NCBI RefSeq assembly: GCF_000974445.1
Contig: NZ_BBOJ01000027.1
Location: 62,001 to 126,000 of the forward strand
DNA length: 64,000 nt
Direction: 5' to 3'
DNA from: Lentzea aerocolonigenes
GTDB lineage: Bacteria > Actinomycetota > Actinomycetes > Mycobacteriales > Pseudonocardiaceae
Each line of letters begins with the position of its first letter. Positions within the stretch are counted from its first letter, which is position 1. Below are positions 37,759-47,043 of this stretch, one piece after another. Made by a program: the position numbers and the translations under genes. The notes below the pieces were generated by a model. The model did not search any database. It was not told the origin of the DNA and saw nothing but the letters and a program-made list of their open reading frames with translations.

Positions 37759-38615
37759 TCAACATCGATCCGGTCAAGGCCCTGGACGACAAGGTCGAGC
37801 GCCTCAAGAAGGACCTCAAGTCCCTGACCGCCCGCATCGACAACACCCAGACCGACGCGGCCCAGCAACAGCTCAGCACCACCAACCAGCTGCGCGACAC
37901 GAACCGCAAGCTCACCAAGACGAACGACCGCATCACCGAACTGGCCGAGAGCGTGCACCGTCTCGAACGCCTCCTGGTAGCCCTCAACCGCAAGGTGCGG
38001 GCGGGCGAGACCCAGAAGGCCGACTTCGACGACTGGCCGGAGATCACCAAGGCCGAGATCGCCAAGATCCTCGCGGGCCAGGACGCCTACGCCCGCAAGA
38101 CGTTCACGCAACAGGAAGCCAAGAACACCCGCAAGGCCATCGCCGAGTACGACAGGGCGGCCCTCATCGCGATCGACGCCGCCGAAGCGCTCACGACGCT
38201 CCCGCCGAACGCGGAGTCGTTGTGGCGCAAGAAGTACGACCAGTGGCGAACGATCACGCGGCGAACCCGCCCCGAGGCACCGGACGACAACACGCACGCC
38301 AGTGACACCGTCGCCAAGTCAGCGGGCAACGAGGCGATAGCCCAGGCACGCCAGAAGATCCGCGCTCGCATCGAGGACGCGGTCGCGCGGGACCTGCTGT
38401 TCCCCGCGTGGTTCGAGAACATGCTCGGCCCGGCCGCACCACCCGGCAAGGCGGGCGATTGGCTTTACACCGCAACGGATGTGGTGTTGTACCGGTTGCT
38501 GCACGACGTGACGAGCCCAGCGGACGCACTGGGTTCGCCACCTCAGGAACAAGGGCACCGCAGAACGCTCCACGACCGTTTGGTCGTGGAGTGCGCGGAC
38601 TACCGCAGGCCGTGA
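37755..38615 (+). CDS. Coiled-coil protein with novel C-terminal domain
   Basis: Not recognised. The 286-residue product begins with a long coiled coil (about 5-80; ALDDKVERLKKDLKSLTARI then NRKLTKTNDRITELAESVHRL). A charged helical middle follows (about 95-210), and then a C-terminal part with WFENMLGPAAPPGKAGDWLY and LYRLLHDVTSPADALG. The start ATG overlaps the membrane protein stop. No transmembrane segment is visible. It is the last gene of the four-gene unit. Confidence 0.65.
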   Translation: MINIDPVKALDDKVERLKKDLKSLTARIDNTQTDAAQQQLSTTNQLRDTNRKLTKTNDRITELAESVHRLERLLVALNRKVRAGETQKADFDDWPEITKAEIAKILAGQDAYARKTFTQQEAKNTRKAIAEYDRAALIAIDAAEALTTLPPNAESLWRKKYDQWRTITRRTRPEAPDDNTHASDTVAKSAGNEAIAQARQKIRARIEDAVARDLLFPAWFENMLGPAAPPGKAGDWLYTATDVVLYRLLHDVTSPADALGSPPQEQGHRRTLHDRLVVECADYRRP

Positions 38616-38792
38616 GCACGCAGGCCACCGGACAGGGCGCTGTGTTGGACTGCCGCTCCTCCGGAGACGGCGGCGAGTTCGTCCACAAGTCGGTCGTCCG
38701 GCCGAATCGCTCGCACCGAATTGGGCTTCGCCGAATTCGGCACGAGCGGTTGACCGGACGACCGACACGAACTCGCTGCCCGAGCACTCACG

Positions 38793-38984
38793 TCACGCCA
38801 GCTCCAGGCTGAAACGCTGCTGCTCGACGTCCACCGCGAGCACCTTCACCTGCACCGAGGACCCCACCTCGGCCTGGCGGCCGTGCAGAAGCCCGTGTGC
38901 ACCAGCGGGGTGCTCGACGAACGAACCGAAGGGAACGGTCGAGACGACCTTCCCCGAAAAGACATCACCAACGTTGGGAAGCAT
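38793..38984 (-). CDS. S1-domain RNA-binding small protein
   Basis: A 63-residue single S1 fold: VGDVFSGKVVSTVPFGSFVE, then GLLHGRQAEVGSSVQVKVLAVDVEQQRFSLEL. It probably binds RNA in translation or decay. The ribosome site is nearly perfect (AGGAGGTGA about 7 nt before the ATG), unusual among the weak sites in this window, so it is probably highly expressed. It lies alone between two convergent or divergent neighbours. Confidence 0.82.
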   Translation of the reverse strand: MLPNVGDVFSGKVVSTVPFGSFVEHPAGAHGLLHGRQAEVGSSVQVKVLAVDVEQQRFSLELA

Positions 38985-39168
38985 TGCGCATCACCTCCTC
39001 TCCCGTGCGCGTATCCCGGAAACGGATAGGCGCGGGGGACTGGAGGGGCCCTGATCAAGTCAGGGCCGGGCAACCGTTCCGCTCACGGCACAAGGCCGAC
39101 CCGGCAGTCATACCCGCAACCCTAGCCAGCACAAGCCGGTGTCCGCAATGGAATCTAGAATCCGTCAC

Positions 39169-40131
39169 ATGCTGGAGACGTCCGCACGGCTGCTGAAACT
39201 GCTGTCCCTGTTGCAGGTGCGGCGCGACTGGACGGGCCCCGAGCTCGCGGACAGGCTCAGCGTCGACGTGCGCACGATCCGCCGCGACGTCGACAAGCTC
39301 CGCAGCCTCGGCTACCCCGTCACCTCGCTGCCCGGCGCGAGCGGCGGCTACCAGCTCGGCGCCGGCGCGGAACTGCCGCCGCTGCTGCTCGACGACGACG
39401 AGGCCGTCGCCGTCGCAGTCGGGCTCAGGACCGCCGCCAACGGCACGATCGCGGGCATCGAGGAGACCTCGGTCCGCGCGCTCACGAAGCTCGAGCAGAT
39501 CCTGCCGACGAGGCTGCGCAGGCGGGTGCAGGCGCTCCAGATGCACACGACTCCCCTCACGGCGGCGGGGCCGACCGTCGACGCGGAGACGCTCACGATC
39601 ATCGCGGCGGCCTGTCGCGACCACCAGCAGCTGCGGTTCACCTACGCCCCGACGCAGGGCGAGCCCTCCAAGCGCCTGGTCGAACCCCAGGGTCTCGTGC
39701 ACACCGGGAGACGGTGGTACCTCGTCGCGTGGGACGTGTCCAAAGAGGACTGGCGAACGTTCAGGGTGGACCGCATCACCACCGAACCCACCCTCGCCGC
39801 CCGCTGCACGCCGCGCGAACCACCCGCGGAGAGCCTGGGCGACTTCGTGTCCCGGCAGGTCGCCTCCAACGTCTACACCTACCAGGCCGTGCTCACGATC
39901 CACGCCCCGCTCGAAGCCGTTGCGGAACGCACGTCGCCGGTGTCCGTCTCACTCGAACCGATCGACGACCACTCGTGCCTCATGCGCACGGGAGCCGACT
40001 CGCTCGACCGGATCGTGTTCCACCTGCTGTTCCTCGGCTTCGAGTTCGAGGTGCACGAACCGGCCCAGCTCGCCGAGCACGTCGCGACCCTCATCACCCG
40101 GCTGCAAAAAGCGATTACAGTGCAAGGGTGA
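39169..40131 (+). CDS. WYL-domain transcriptional regulator
   Basis: A 320-residue regulator with an N-terminal winged helix (MLETSARLLKLLSLLQVRRDW, RLSVDVRTIRRDVDKLRSLGYPV) and a WYL domain (LRFTYAPTQGEPSKRLVEPQG, HTGRRWYLVAWDVSKEDWRTFRVDRI). WYL domains often sense nucleic acid or nucleotide ligands. ATG at 39169 was preferred as the winged helix starts there. The stop overlaps the sigma-factor start by 4 nt, so regulator and sigma factor are co-translated. Confidence 0.9.
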   Translation: MLETSARLLKLLSLLQVRRDWTGPELADRLSVDVRTIRRDVDKLRSLGYPVTSLPGASGGYQLGAGAELPPLLLDDDEAVAVAVGLRTAANGTIAGIEETSVRALTKLEQILPTRLRRRVQALQMHTTPLTAAGPTVDAETLTIIAAACRDHQQLRFTYAPTQGEPSKRLVEPQGLVHTGRRWYLVAWDVSKEDWRTFRVDRITTEPTLAARCTPREPPAESLGDFVSRQVASNVYTYQAVLTIHAPLEAVAERTSPVSVSLEPIDDHSCLMRTGADSLDRIVFHLLFLGFEFEVHEPAQLAEHVATLITRLQKAITVQG

Positions 40132-41048
40132 CAGTGGACTTCGCGACCGCCGCGGACCCGTTCAGACGGGAACTGCTCGCGCACTGCTACCGGATGCTCG
40201 GCTCGCTGCACGACGCCGAGGACCTGGTGCAGGAGACGTACCTGCGCGCGTGGAAGGCGTACGGGCAGTTCGAGGGCCGCTCGTCGGTGCGCACCTGGCT
40301 GTACCGGATCGCCACGAACGTCTGCCTCACCGCGCTCGAAGGTCGCACCCGGCGCCCGCTGCCGTTCGGGCTCGGGACGCAGAGCGCGACCGAGCAGGAC
40401 CCGCTGACCCAGGACCACGAGGTCCCGTGGCTGGAGCCGTTCCCGACCGATCCCGCCGCCATCGTCACCGAACGCGAGTCCACCCGGCTGGCGTTCGTCG
40501 CGGCGCTCCAGCACCTGCCGCCGCGGCAACGCGCGGTGCTGATCCTGCGCGACGTGCTGAAGATGAGCGCCGCCGAGACCGCCGACGAGCTGGAGATGAC
40601 GGTCGCGGCCGTCAACAGCGCCCTGCAACGGGCCCACGCGCAGCTCAAGGACCTCTCCGAGGACGAGGTCGTCGAACCCGCGGACGCCAAGCCGTTGCTC
40701 GACCGGTGGGTGAAAGCCTTCGAGGCCAAGGACATCCCGGCGATCATCGGGATGTTCGCCGAGGACGTCGTCTGGGAGATGCCGCCGTACCCGCAGTGGT
40801 ACCGCGGCCCGGACGTGGTCGCGTGGCACCTCGCGAACCAGTGCCCCGCGGTGCCGCACGGCGCCAGGATGATCCCGGTCGAGGCGAACGGCCAGCCCGC
40901 GTACGGCCTGTACCTGCGCGACGAGGACGGCGTGTTCCGGCCGTTCAACCTCCAGATGCTCGACCTGAAGGACGGCCGGATCACGCACGTCCTGTCGTTC
41001 TTCGACCTCAGTCTGTTCCCGAAGTTCGGGCTGCCCGCGACCGCATGA
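40128..41048 (+). CDS. ECF-type sigma factor with SnoaL-like C-terminal domain
   Basis: A 306-residue sigma-70 family member. Region 2 is in LLAHCYRMLGSLHDAEDLVQETYLRAWKAY and region 4 in LPPRQRAVLILRDVLKMSAAETADELEM. About 110 residues of SnoaL-like domain follow (LLDRWVKAFEAKDIPAIIGMF; VWEMPPYPQWYRGPDVVAWHL). It resembles the SigG/TIGR02960 type, which has no separate anti-sigma factor. The GTG start at 40128 sits within the WYL stop. Its 3' end overlaps the convergent metallophosphoesterase gene by 41 nt. Confidence 0.88.
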   Translation: MTVDFATAADPFRRELLAHCYRMLGSLHDAEDLVQETYLRAWKAYGQFEGRSSVRTWLYRIATNVCLTALEGRTRRPLPFGLGTQSATEQDPLTQDHEVPWLEPFPTDPAAIVTERESTRLAFVAALQHLPPRQRAVLILRDVLKMSAAETADELEMTVAAVNSALQRAHAQLKDLSEDEVVEPADAKPLLDRWVKAFEAKDIPAIIGMFAEDVVWEMPPYPQWYRGPDVVAWHLANQCPAVPHGARMIPVEANGQPAYGLYLRDEDGVFRPFNLQMLDLKDGRITHVLSFFDLSLFPKFGLPATA

Positions 41049-42774
41049 ACTCGGAGCGGTCGAGCGGCCGGTTCACGACCCGCACGTCGCCGATCCAGCC
41101 GTACAACGACTTCTCGACGACCTTGTTGTACGCGTAGGCACCGACGAGCCACGGGTCACCGGCCGTGGAGATGCCGCGCGCGGGCGTGGACGGGTTGCGC
41201 AGCAAGGGAGATCCGTCGACGTACAGCGTCGTGTGCACACCGTCGTTGACCACCGCGACGTGCCACCACGTCTCGTAGGGCATCTCGTGCCCCCAGTTGG
41301 TCGAGATTCCCGCCTGGTTGCGCGGGAACACGGCCCACTGCAACCCGCCACCGCCCGCGAGGTTCAGCGTGGCGATCGGTTCGCTCGGGTCGTCACCGGT
41401 CTTGCCGGCCGTCGAACCGGGCGAGAGCTTGGTGAACAGTCCGCACCAGGGGTGGTCGAAGTCCTTGGGGAGCTTGTGGAACAGCTCGATGGTGTACCCG
41501 CGCTCGAACGTCTCCCGGTTGATCGGCGCGCCCTCCACAGTGGACAGATAGCCGTTCTTGCCGAAGTAAAGCGAACGATGTGACGGCGCGAACCGGTGGT
41601 GGTCATCCGTTGCGGTCAAAACCCCGGTCTGCTTCAGGTCGTTGCCGTTGCCCGACAGGTCCTTCAGGCCCTCGCCGAGCCGCCAGTACGCGACCGTGCC
41701 GCGCACCAGCACGTCGCGCGCCGGCTGAGGCGCGGGCAGCACCGGTGGGTCGAACCGGGCGAACCGCTGCTCGAAGTCGATCGGCACGCTGAACCGGTCG
41801 GCCGGTCCGGTCAGCTCGATCTCTTTGCGCTCCAACGGGTTGAGCGTCTTCTTCCCGAGCAGCCACGGCGAGAGCGTGCGCACGTCGATCGTCTTGCGGT
41901 CCAGGTCGAAGTGGTACAGCCGGATCATCGCGCCGCCGCCGTAGTAGCGGTCCTGGTAGTTCGTGATGTGCACGTGCACGTCGTTGCCGGACGCGTTGCG
42001 GAACGTCGCCCGCGCCGGCGGCCAGAAGTGGCCGTTGAGCGACAGGAAGATCTGGTCGTTGTCCTTGATCAGCTCGTCCCACAGCTTGCGGCCGTAGTCG
42101 GACATCACCGCGACGCCGTCACCGCCGTCCTGGACCACCTCGTGCGTGGTGAGGACGACCGGCAGCTTCGGGTGCTGCTTCAGCACGGTGCGCGCCCACT
42201 CGAAACCCTTGGCGGACATGCGCCAGTCCAGCGCGAGGACCAGCCACTCCTTCCCGGCCGCGCGGAACACGTGGTAGCTGTTGTAGCCGTCCGCGCTGGC
42301 ACCGCGGAACGTCGGCGAGTGCCGGAACCGCTGCGGCCCGAACGCGTCCAGGTACGGCGTGCGGCCGCGCTGGTCGTCGGTGCGCGAGTCCGGCAGGTCG
42401 TGGTTGCCCGCGAGCACGCTGTAGCCGACGCGGCGGCGGTCGAGCACCTCGAACCGAGCACTGATGTCGTCGATCTCGCTCTTGCGGCCGTTCTCGACGA
42501 GGTCGCCGAGGTGGCTGACGAAGACGATGTTCTCGGACTTCTGGTGGTCGACCAGGTACTGCAAGGTCGCCTTCAACGGCGCCGAGTCGCCGCGGTCGAG
42601 GTCGAACATGTACTGCGTGTCCGGAATCACCGCGAGCGTGAACCGCCGCGACTCGGGGTCGGACCGGCCGCCGCCGACAACGATGTCAGCGGCTGCGGAA
42701 CCGGGCGTGACCAGGGCGGCAGCGGCGGCGGTCGCACCGGTGCCGAGCAGGAAGGAGCGACGGGACGCGGTCAT
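41008..42774 (-). CDS. Tat-exported metallophosphoesterase with LamG domain
   Basis: A 588-residue extracellular enzyme. The twin-arginine signal is SRRSFLLGTGATAAAAALV. The calcineurin-like fold shows VIPDTQY, SHLGDLVENG, AGNHDLPD, a His in TTHEVVQDGG and a His in LNGHFWPP. A C-terminal laminin-G/concanavalin-like domain (about 375-580) follows, with VEGAPINRETFERGYTIELF and LYVDGSPLLRNP. The substrate is unknown; a phosphodiester of the surface or medium is likely. ATG at 42774 starts the Tat signal. Confidence 0.88.
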   Translation of the reverse strand: MTASRRSFLLGTGATAAAAALVTPGSAAADIVVGGGRSDPESRRFTLAVIPDTQYMFDLDRGDSAPLKATLQYLVDHQKSENIVFVSHLGDLVENGRKSEIDDISARFEVLDRRRVGYSVLAGNHDLPDSRTDDQRGRTPYLDAFGPQRFRHSPTFRGASADGYNSYHVFRAAGKEWLVLALDWRMSAKGFEWARTVLKQHPKLPVVLTTHEVVQDGGDGVAVMSDYGRKLWDELIKDNDQIFLSLNGHFWPPARATFRNASGNDVHVHITNYQDRYYGGGAMIRLYHFDLDRKTIDVRTLSPWLLGKKTLNPLERKEIELTGPADRFSVPIDFEQRFARFDPPVLPAPQPARDVLVRGTVAYWRLGEGLKDLSGNGNDLKQTGVLTATDDHHRFAPSHRSLYFGKNGYLSTVEGAPINRETFERGYTIELFHKLPKDFDHPWCGLFTKLSPGSTAGKTGDDPSEPIATLNLAGGGGLQWAVFPRNQAGISTNWGHEMPYETWWHVAVVNDGVHTTLYVDGSPLLRNPSTPARGISTAGDPWLVGAYAYNKVVEKSLYGWIGDVRVVNRPLDRSEFMRSRAARTSGTD

Positions 42775-42840
42775 GGCGCGGAGCGTAGGTGCGCTGGGCC
42801 AACGCCAGGAAAACGCAGCACGAACCTTCTGCCGCAAGTG

Positions 42841-42889
42841 CACGCGGGGAGCTTTCGTTCGCTACGACGACACGCAAGGGCCCCGCGTG
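42841..42889. repeat. Hairpin repeat copy D (ACGCGGGG family)
   Basis: Inverted copy of the 22512-22688 repeat family: arms CACGCGGGG and CCCCGCGTG, with the AGCTTTCGTT shoulder on this strand. Confidence 0.6.
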
Positions 42890-42909
42890 ACTCGATAGCA
42901 TGGCTAACT

Positions 42910-43629
42910 ATGTCGTGGGGGTTGCTGGCGGTGGCAGGCGTGGTGGTTGCGGCGGGAGGGCTGCTGCAGGGGCTGATCGGGTTTGGGCTGGCGCTGGTCG
43001 CTGTGCCGTTGCTGGCGTTGCTGGATCCGGCGCTCGTGCCGGTTCCGGTGCTGGTCATCGCCAGCGCGCACGCGATGATGTCGCTGGCCAGGGAGTTCGG
43101 CCACGTCGACTGGCGCGGCGTGGGCTGGGCGATGCTGGGACGCCTGCCGGGCACCGTCGTCGGCATCTGGATCGTCGACTCGCTCGACCCGAAGAGCTTC
43201 GGCGTCGTGGTCGGCGCCGCCGTCCTCGCCTGCGTGCTGCTCTCGCTGATCTCGTGGCGGCCGCGGCCGACGCCGGGATCGCTGGTCACCGCGAGCGTGG
43301 CGAGCGGGTCGTTCGGCACGGCCACGTCGATCGGCGGGCCGATGGTCGCGCTGCTCTACCAGAACCAGGCGGGGCCGCAGGTCAGGGCGACGCTGGCGGC
43401 GTTCTTCACGCTCGGCTCGGTCACCTCGATCATCGGGCTGACGAGCACGGGGAACGTCACCGTGCACCAGCTGTGGAGCGGGGTGCTGCTGATCCCGTTC
43501 CTGGTGGCCGGGTTCCTGCTGTCAGGGCCGCTGCGCAAGCGGTTCGACGCCAAGGGGATCCGGACGCCGACGTTGATCGTCTCGGGAGTGAGCGCGGCCG
43601 TGCTGATCGTGCGGAGCGCGCTGCTGTAG
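42910..43629 (+). CDS. TauE/SafE-type membrane permease
   Basis: A 239-residue membrane protein with about eight hydrophobic segments, typical of the sulfite exporter TauE/SafE (DUF81) family. Family-like positions are GLLQGLIGFGLALVAVPLLALL at the start and the internal repeat GSFGTATSIGGPMVALLYQ. Substrate unknown; family members move sulfonate, sulfite or similar anions. ATG at 42910 begins at the first span. It converges with the first peptidase gene with 21 nt between them. Confidence 0.85.
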   Translation: MSWGLLAVAGVVVAAGGLLQGLIGFGLALVAVPLLALLDPALVPVPVLVIASAHAMMSLAREFGHVDWRGVGWAMLGRLPGTVVGIWIVDSLDPKSFGVVVGAAVLACVLLSLISWRPRPTPGSLVTASVASGSFGTATSIGGPMVALLYQNQAGPQVRATLAAFFTLGSVTSIIGLTSTGNVTVHQLWSGVLLIPFLVAGFLLSGPLRKRFDAKGIRTPTLIVSGVSAAVLIVRSALL

Positions 43630-43650
43630 AGAGCGCGCTCCGCGACCAGA

Positions 43651-45273
43651 TCAGGCGAACGGCTGCACGTTCGGCTGGAACACCTGTCCCTCAGCCGGTG
43701 CGACCAGATCCACCAGGTACTTCGCCACGACGGCGTCCGCACCGGCGGAGCGGCCCAGGATGCAGTGGCCGAACGAGTCGACACTGATCAGGCGCGCGTT
43801 GCCGAGCTGCTTGGACATGCGCTGCGCGAACAGGTACTGCGTGGCCGGGTCGTAGTAGTTGCCCACCACGACGACCGGGTTCTTCGTCTTGCGGTTCCAC
43901 GGCCCGATCCAGCGGTCGGGGTTGTGCGTCGGCCACGTCGGGCACGCCAGCAGGTCAGAGGCGGCCTGGTAGCGGCCGAACGTCGGCGACTCCTTCTCCC
44001 ACTTGGCCGCGGTCTGCTCCCAGAAGCGGTTCGTGTGCGGGAACGGCTTGTCGGTGCAGTTCACCGCGTAGTACGAGTCGTCGGCGGTGTACGGGGTGTC
44101 GGCCAGCGGGTCGACGTCCATGCGGCCACCACCGTTGTTCAGCGGCGCCGGAACGTCCACAACGGACTGAACGCTGAAAGCAGCGGCAGCGGCCGGGTTC
44201 AGCGCGGCGTGCACGCTCTGCAGCCACGGCACCAGGGTGTTGATGCGCGCCACCGTGTACAGGTCACCGGCCACGCGGCCGATCACGTCGGCCAGCGTCA
44301 CCTTGGTGCCGTTCGGCAACGTGGCAGGCCCCTTGGCCAGGGCCTTCTTCATGTCCTCGAACTTCTGCCGGGCGTTGCCGGCGAACGCGCACTTCGCCGG
44401 ACCCGCGCTGTCGCAGCGCTTCAGCATCGCGTCCAGCGCGATCTCGAAGCCCTGGGCGCGCTGACGGTCGTACTCGGTGCCGTTGGTCAGGCGCAGCCGC
44501 GGGTCGACGTTGCCGTCGATCACGATCGCGCGCGACTTCTGCGGGAAGATGTTCGCGTACGTCGAGCCGATCAGCGTGCCGTACGAGAAGCCGACGAAGT
44601 TCAGCTGCTTGTCACCGACGGCCTCGCGCATCACGTCGAGGTCGCGCACGACGGCCTCGGTCGACATGAAGTTCAGCAGCGGACCGGCGTTGATCTTGCA
44701 GTAGTCCGTGTAGGCCTTGGCCGAACGGATCGTGTTGCCGATCTCCTCCTTGGTGATGGGCAGGCTGGACCAGCCCGCGTTCACCGCGTCGGACTCCTCC
44801 TGCGTGCGGAAGCAACGCAACGGCGCGCTGCGGGCCACGCCACGCGGGTCGAAGCCGATCACGTCGAACCGGTCGAGCACCGACGCCCCGAAGTAGTTCT
44901 TCGACACGGCGCCGCGCAGCAGGCCGGAACCACCGGGACCACCGGGGTTGAGGAAGATCGAACCGATCTTGCGCGACGGGTCGTTCGCCGGGCGCTTCAT
45001 CATCGCGATGCCGGTCTTCTCCCCGCGCGGGCGCGAGTGGTCGATCGGCACTTCCTGGACGGCGCAGGTGAGCCGCGCACGCTCCTCGGGCGTGACGCTG
45101 GCGGGAAGACCGGCGAGAACGTCTGCCGCGCACTGCCCCCAGGCAGCGGGTCTGACGGAGGAGGCCTCGGACTGGGCGGATGCCGTACCCAGTCCGGACA
45201 CAACGGTGCCGAGCACGAGCGCACTCACGAGCGCCGCGCGCTTGACACGCACAGAAGCAGAAGATGACGTCAC
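43651..45273 (-). CDS. Secreted tripeptidyl-peptidase-like alpha/beta hydrolase, copy 1
   Basis: A 540-residue exported hydrolase of the S33/TAP type. Signal peptide ends near TASAQS. Oxyanion turn GGPGGSGLL, nucleophile Ser in VGFSYGTLIGSTYAN, acid Asp in VVGNYYDPATQYLF and His in SVDSFGHCILG are all visible. Many Cys suggest disulfides. GTG at 45273 has a GTGGGG-like site nearby. A tandem paralogue follows on the same strand; together they probably release tripeptides from the N-termini of secreted proteins (inferred from the Streptomyces Tap family). Confidence 0.88.
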   Translation of the reverse strand: MTSSSASVRVKRAALVSALVLGTVVSGLGTASAQSEASSVRPAAWGQCAADVLAGLPASVTPEERARLTCAVQEVPIDHSRPRGEKTGIAMMKRPANDPSRKIGSIFLNPGGPGGSGLLRGAVSKNYFGASVLDRFDVIGFDPRGVARSAPLRCFRTQEESDAVNAGWSSLPITKEEIGNTIRSAKAYTDYCKINAGPLLNFMSTEAVVRDLDVMREAVGDKQLNFVGFSYGTLIGSTYANIFPQKSRAIVIDGNVDPRLRLTNGTEYDRQRAQGFEIALDAMLKRCDSAGPAKCAFAGNARQKFEDMKKALAKGPATLPNGTKVTLADVIGRVAGDLYTVARINTLVPWLQSVHAALNPAAAAAFSVQSVVDVPAPLNNGGGRMDVDPLADTPYTADDSYYAVNCTDKPFPHTNRFWEQTAAKWEKESPTFGRYQAASDLLACPTWPTHNPDRWIGPWNRKTKNPVVVVGNYYDPATQYLFAQRMSKQLGNARLISVDSFGHCILGRSAGADAVVAKYLVDLVAPAEGQVFQPNVQPFA

Positions 45274-45378
45274 GGATGCACCCCACCACCGACGGTGCAC
45301 CGTTTGTACCCGCCTATCGTCGGGTTGTTGGCCGTGGGTGGCGGCACTTTCCAGCACCGCCACCACGTTTCGGACAAC

Positions 45379-46980
45379 TCAGGCGAACGGTTGCACGTTC
45401 GGCTGGTACACCGAGCCGTTGACCGGCGGGGTGAGGTCGACCAGGTACCGCGTCACGGCCGCGTCGGCACCGGCCGAGTCACCGAGGATGCAGTGACCGA
45501 ACGCGTCGACGCTGATCAACCGCGCGTTGCCGAGCTCCTTGGCCATGCGCTGCGCGAACAGGTACTGCGTCGCGGGGTCGTAGTAGTTGCCCACCACGAC
45601 GACCGGGTTCTTCGTCTTGCGGTTCCACGGCCCGATCCAGCGGTCCGGGTGGCGCGTCGGCCACGTGGCGCAGGTCAGCAGGTCGGACGCGGCCTGGTAG
45701 CGGCCGAACGTCGGCGACTCCTTCTCCCACTTGGCGGCCGTCGCCGCCCAGTTGCGGGTCGACTTCGTGAACGGCTTGTCCGTGCAGTTCACCGCGTAGT
45801 ACGAGTCGTCGGCGGTGTACGGGGTGTCCGGCAACGCACGGACGTCCGCGCGTCCACCGAGGTTGTTCAGCTTCGGAACGTCCACAACGGACTGGACCCC
45901 GAGGGTCGCGGCCGACGGGTTCTGCGCCACGTGGAGCGCCTGGAGGAGCGCCGTGAGGTTCTTGAACGTCGACGGGCTGTACAGGTTGCTCGACGTCGTG
46001 CCGACGAGCTGGGTCAGCGTGACCTGCTGGCCGTTCGGCAACGTCGTCGGGCCCTTGCGCAGGTTCTCGCGGATGGCGTCGAACTTCTTGCGGGCGTCAC
46101 CGGCGAACGCGCACTTCGCGACCCCCACGGTGTCGCAGCGCTTCAGCATCGCGTCCAGGGCGATCTCGAAGCCGCGGGCGCGCTCACGGTCGTACTGCGC
46201 GCCGTTGGTCAGACGCAGCTGCGGGTCGACGTTGCCGTCCAGCACCAGAGCACGCGACTTCTGCGGGAAGATGTTCGTGTAGGTCGCGCCGAGCAGCGTG
46301 CCGTACGAGAAACCGACGTAGGTGAGCTGCTTGTCGCCGACGGCCTCACGCATGACGTCGAGGTCGCGCGCGACGGCCTCGGTCGACATGAAGTTGAGCA
46401 GCGGACCGGCGTTGATCTTGCAGTAGTCCGTGTAGGCCTTGGACTGGCGGATCGAGCTCGCGATCTCGTCCTTGGTGATCGGCAGCGCGAACCAGCCGTC
46501 GTTCACCGCGTCGGCCTCTTCCTGCGTGCGGAAGCAGCGCAGCGGCGCGCTTCGGCCCACACCCCGCGGGTCGAAGCCGATGAGGTCGAACTTCTCGAGG
46601 ATCTCCGGCGTGAAGAAGCTGGAGCCGTAGGCGCTGTAGATCAGGCCGGCGCCACCGGGACCGCCGGGGTTGATGAAGAGCGAGCCGATCTTCTTCGACG
46701 GGTCGAGGGCGGGCCGCTTCATCATGATGATGCCGGTCTTGTCACCCCTCGGCCGCGAGTGGTCGACGGGCACCTGCTGGACGGCGCAGCTGACCTTGTC
46801 GCGCTGGGCCGCCGGGATCTCGGCGAGGACGTCCGCCGCGCACGGCCCCCAGGCGGCGGGTCTCGTGGTCGAGGAGGCTTCTGGCTGGGCTGACGCGGCA
46901 CCCAGCCCGGAAACGACCGTGCCGAGCGCGAGCGCACTGACGAGCGCCACGCGCACGGCACGCGTAGTTGCAAGGGTCAT
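45379..46980 (-). CDS. Secreted tripeptidyl-peptidase-like alpha/beta hydrolase, copy 2
   Basis: Paralogue of the preceding gene, 533 residues, with signal peptide (VSGLGAASAQPEAS). It carries the same triad: Ser in VGFSYGTLLGATYTN, Asp in VVGNYYDPATQYLF and His in SVDAFGHCILG. Large blocks are identical between the two products (for example WEKESPTFGRYQAASDLL), so the duplication is recent or converted. No clear terminator separates them. Confidence 0.88.
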   Translation of the reverse strand: MTLATTRAVRVALVSALALGTVVSGLGAASAQPEASSTTRPAAWGPCAADVLAEIPAAQRDKVSCAVQQVPVDHSRPRGDKTGIIMMKRPALDPSKKIGSLFINPGGPGGAGLIYSAYGSSFFTPEILEKFDLIGFDPRGVGRSAPLRCFRTQEEADAVNDGWFALPITKDEIASSIRQSKAYTDYCKINAGPLLNFMSTEAVARDLDVMREAVGDKQLTYVGFSYGTLLGATYTNIFPQKSRALVLDGNVDPQLRLTNGAQYDRERARGFEIALDAMLKRCDTVGVAKCAFAGDARKKFDAIRENLRKGPTTLPNGQQVTLTQLVGTTSSNLYSPSTFKNLTALLQALHVAQNPSAATLGVQSVVDVPKLNNLGGRADVRALPDTPYTADDSYYAVNCTDKPFTKSTRNWAATAAKWEKESPTFGRYQAASDLLTCATWPTRHPDRWIGPWNRKTKNPVVVVGNYYDPATQYLFAQRMAKELGNARLISVDAFGHCILGDSAGADAAVTRYLVDLTPPVNGSVYQPNVQPFA

Positions 46981-47043
46981 CGATGCAGCCCACCACTGAC
47001 GGTGGGCCGCTTGTACCCGCCTAACGGATGGTTGTGCGTCTCG

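Noticed and set aside
38616-38792. Possible gene or RNA in the space after the coiled-coil gene.
   Set aside because: Only GC-rich sequence with short inverted repeats (around CCGAATT); no frame or RNA structure that I can support.
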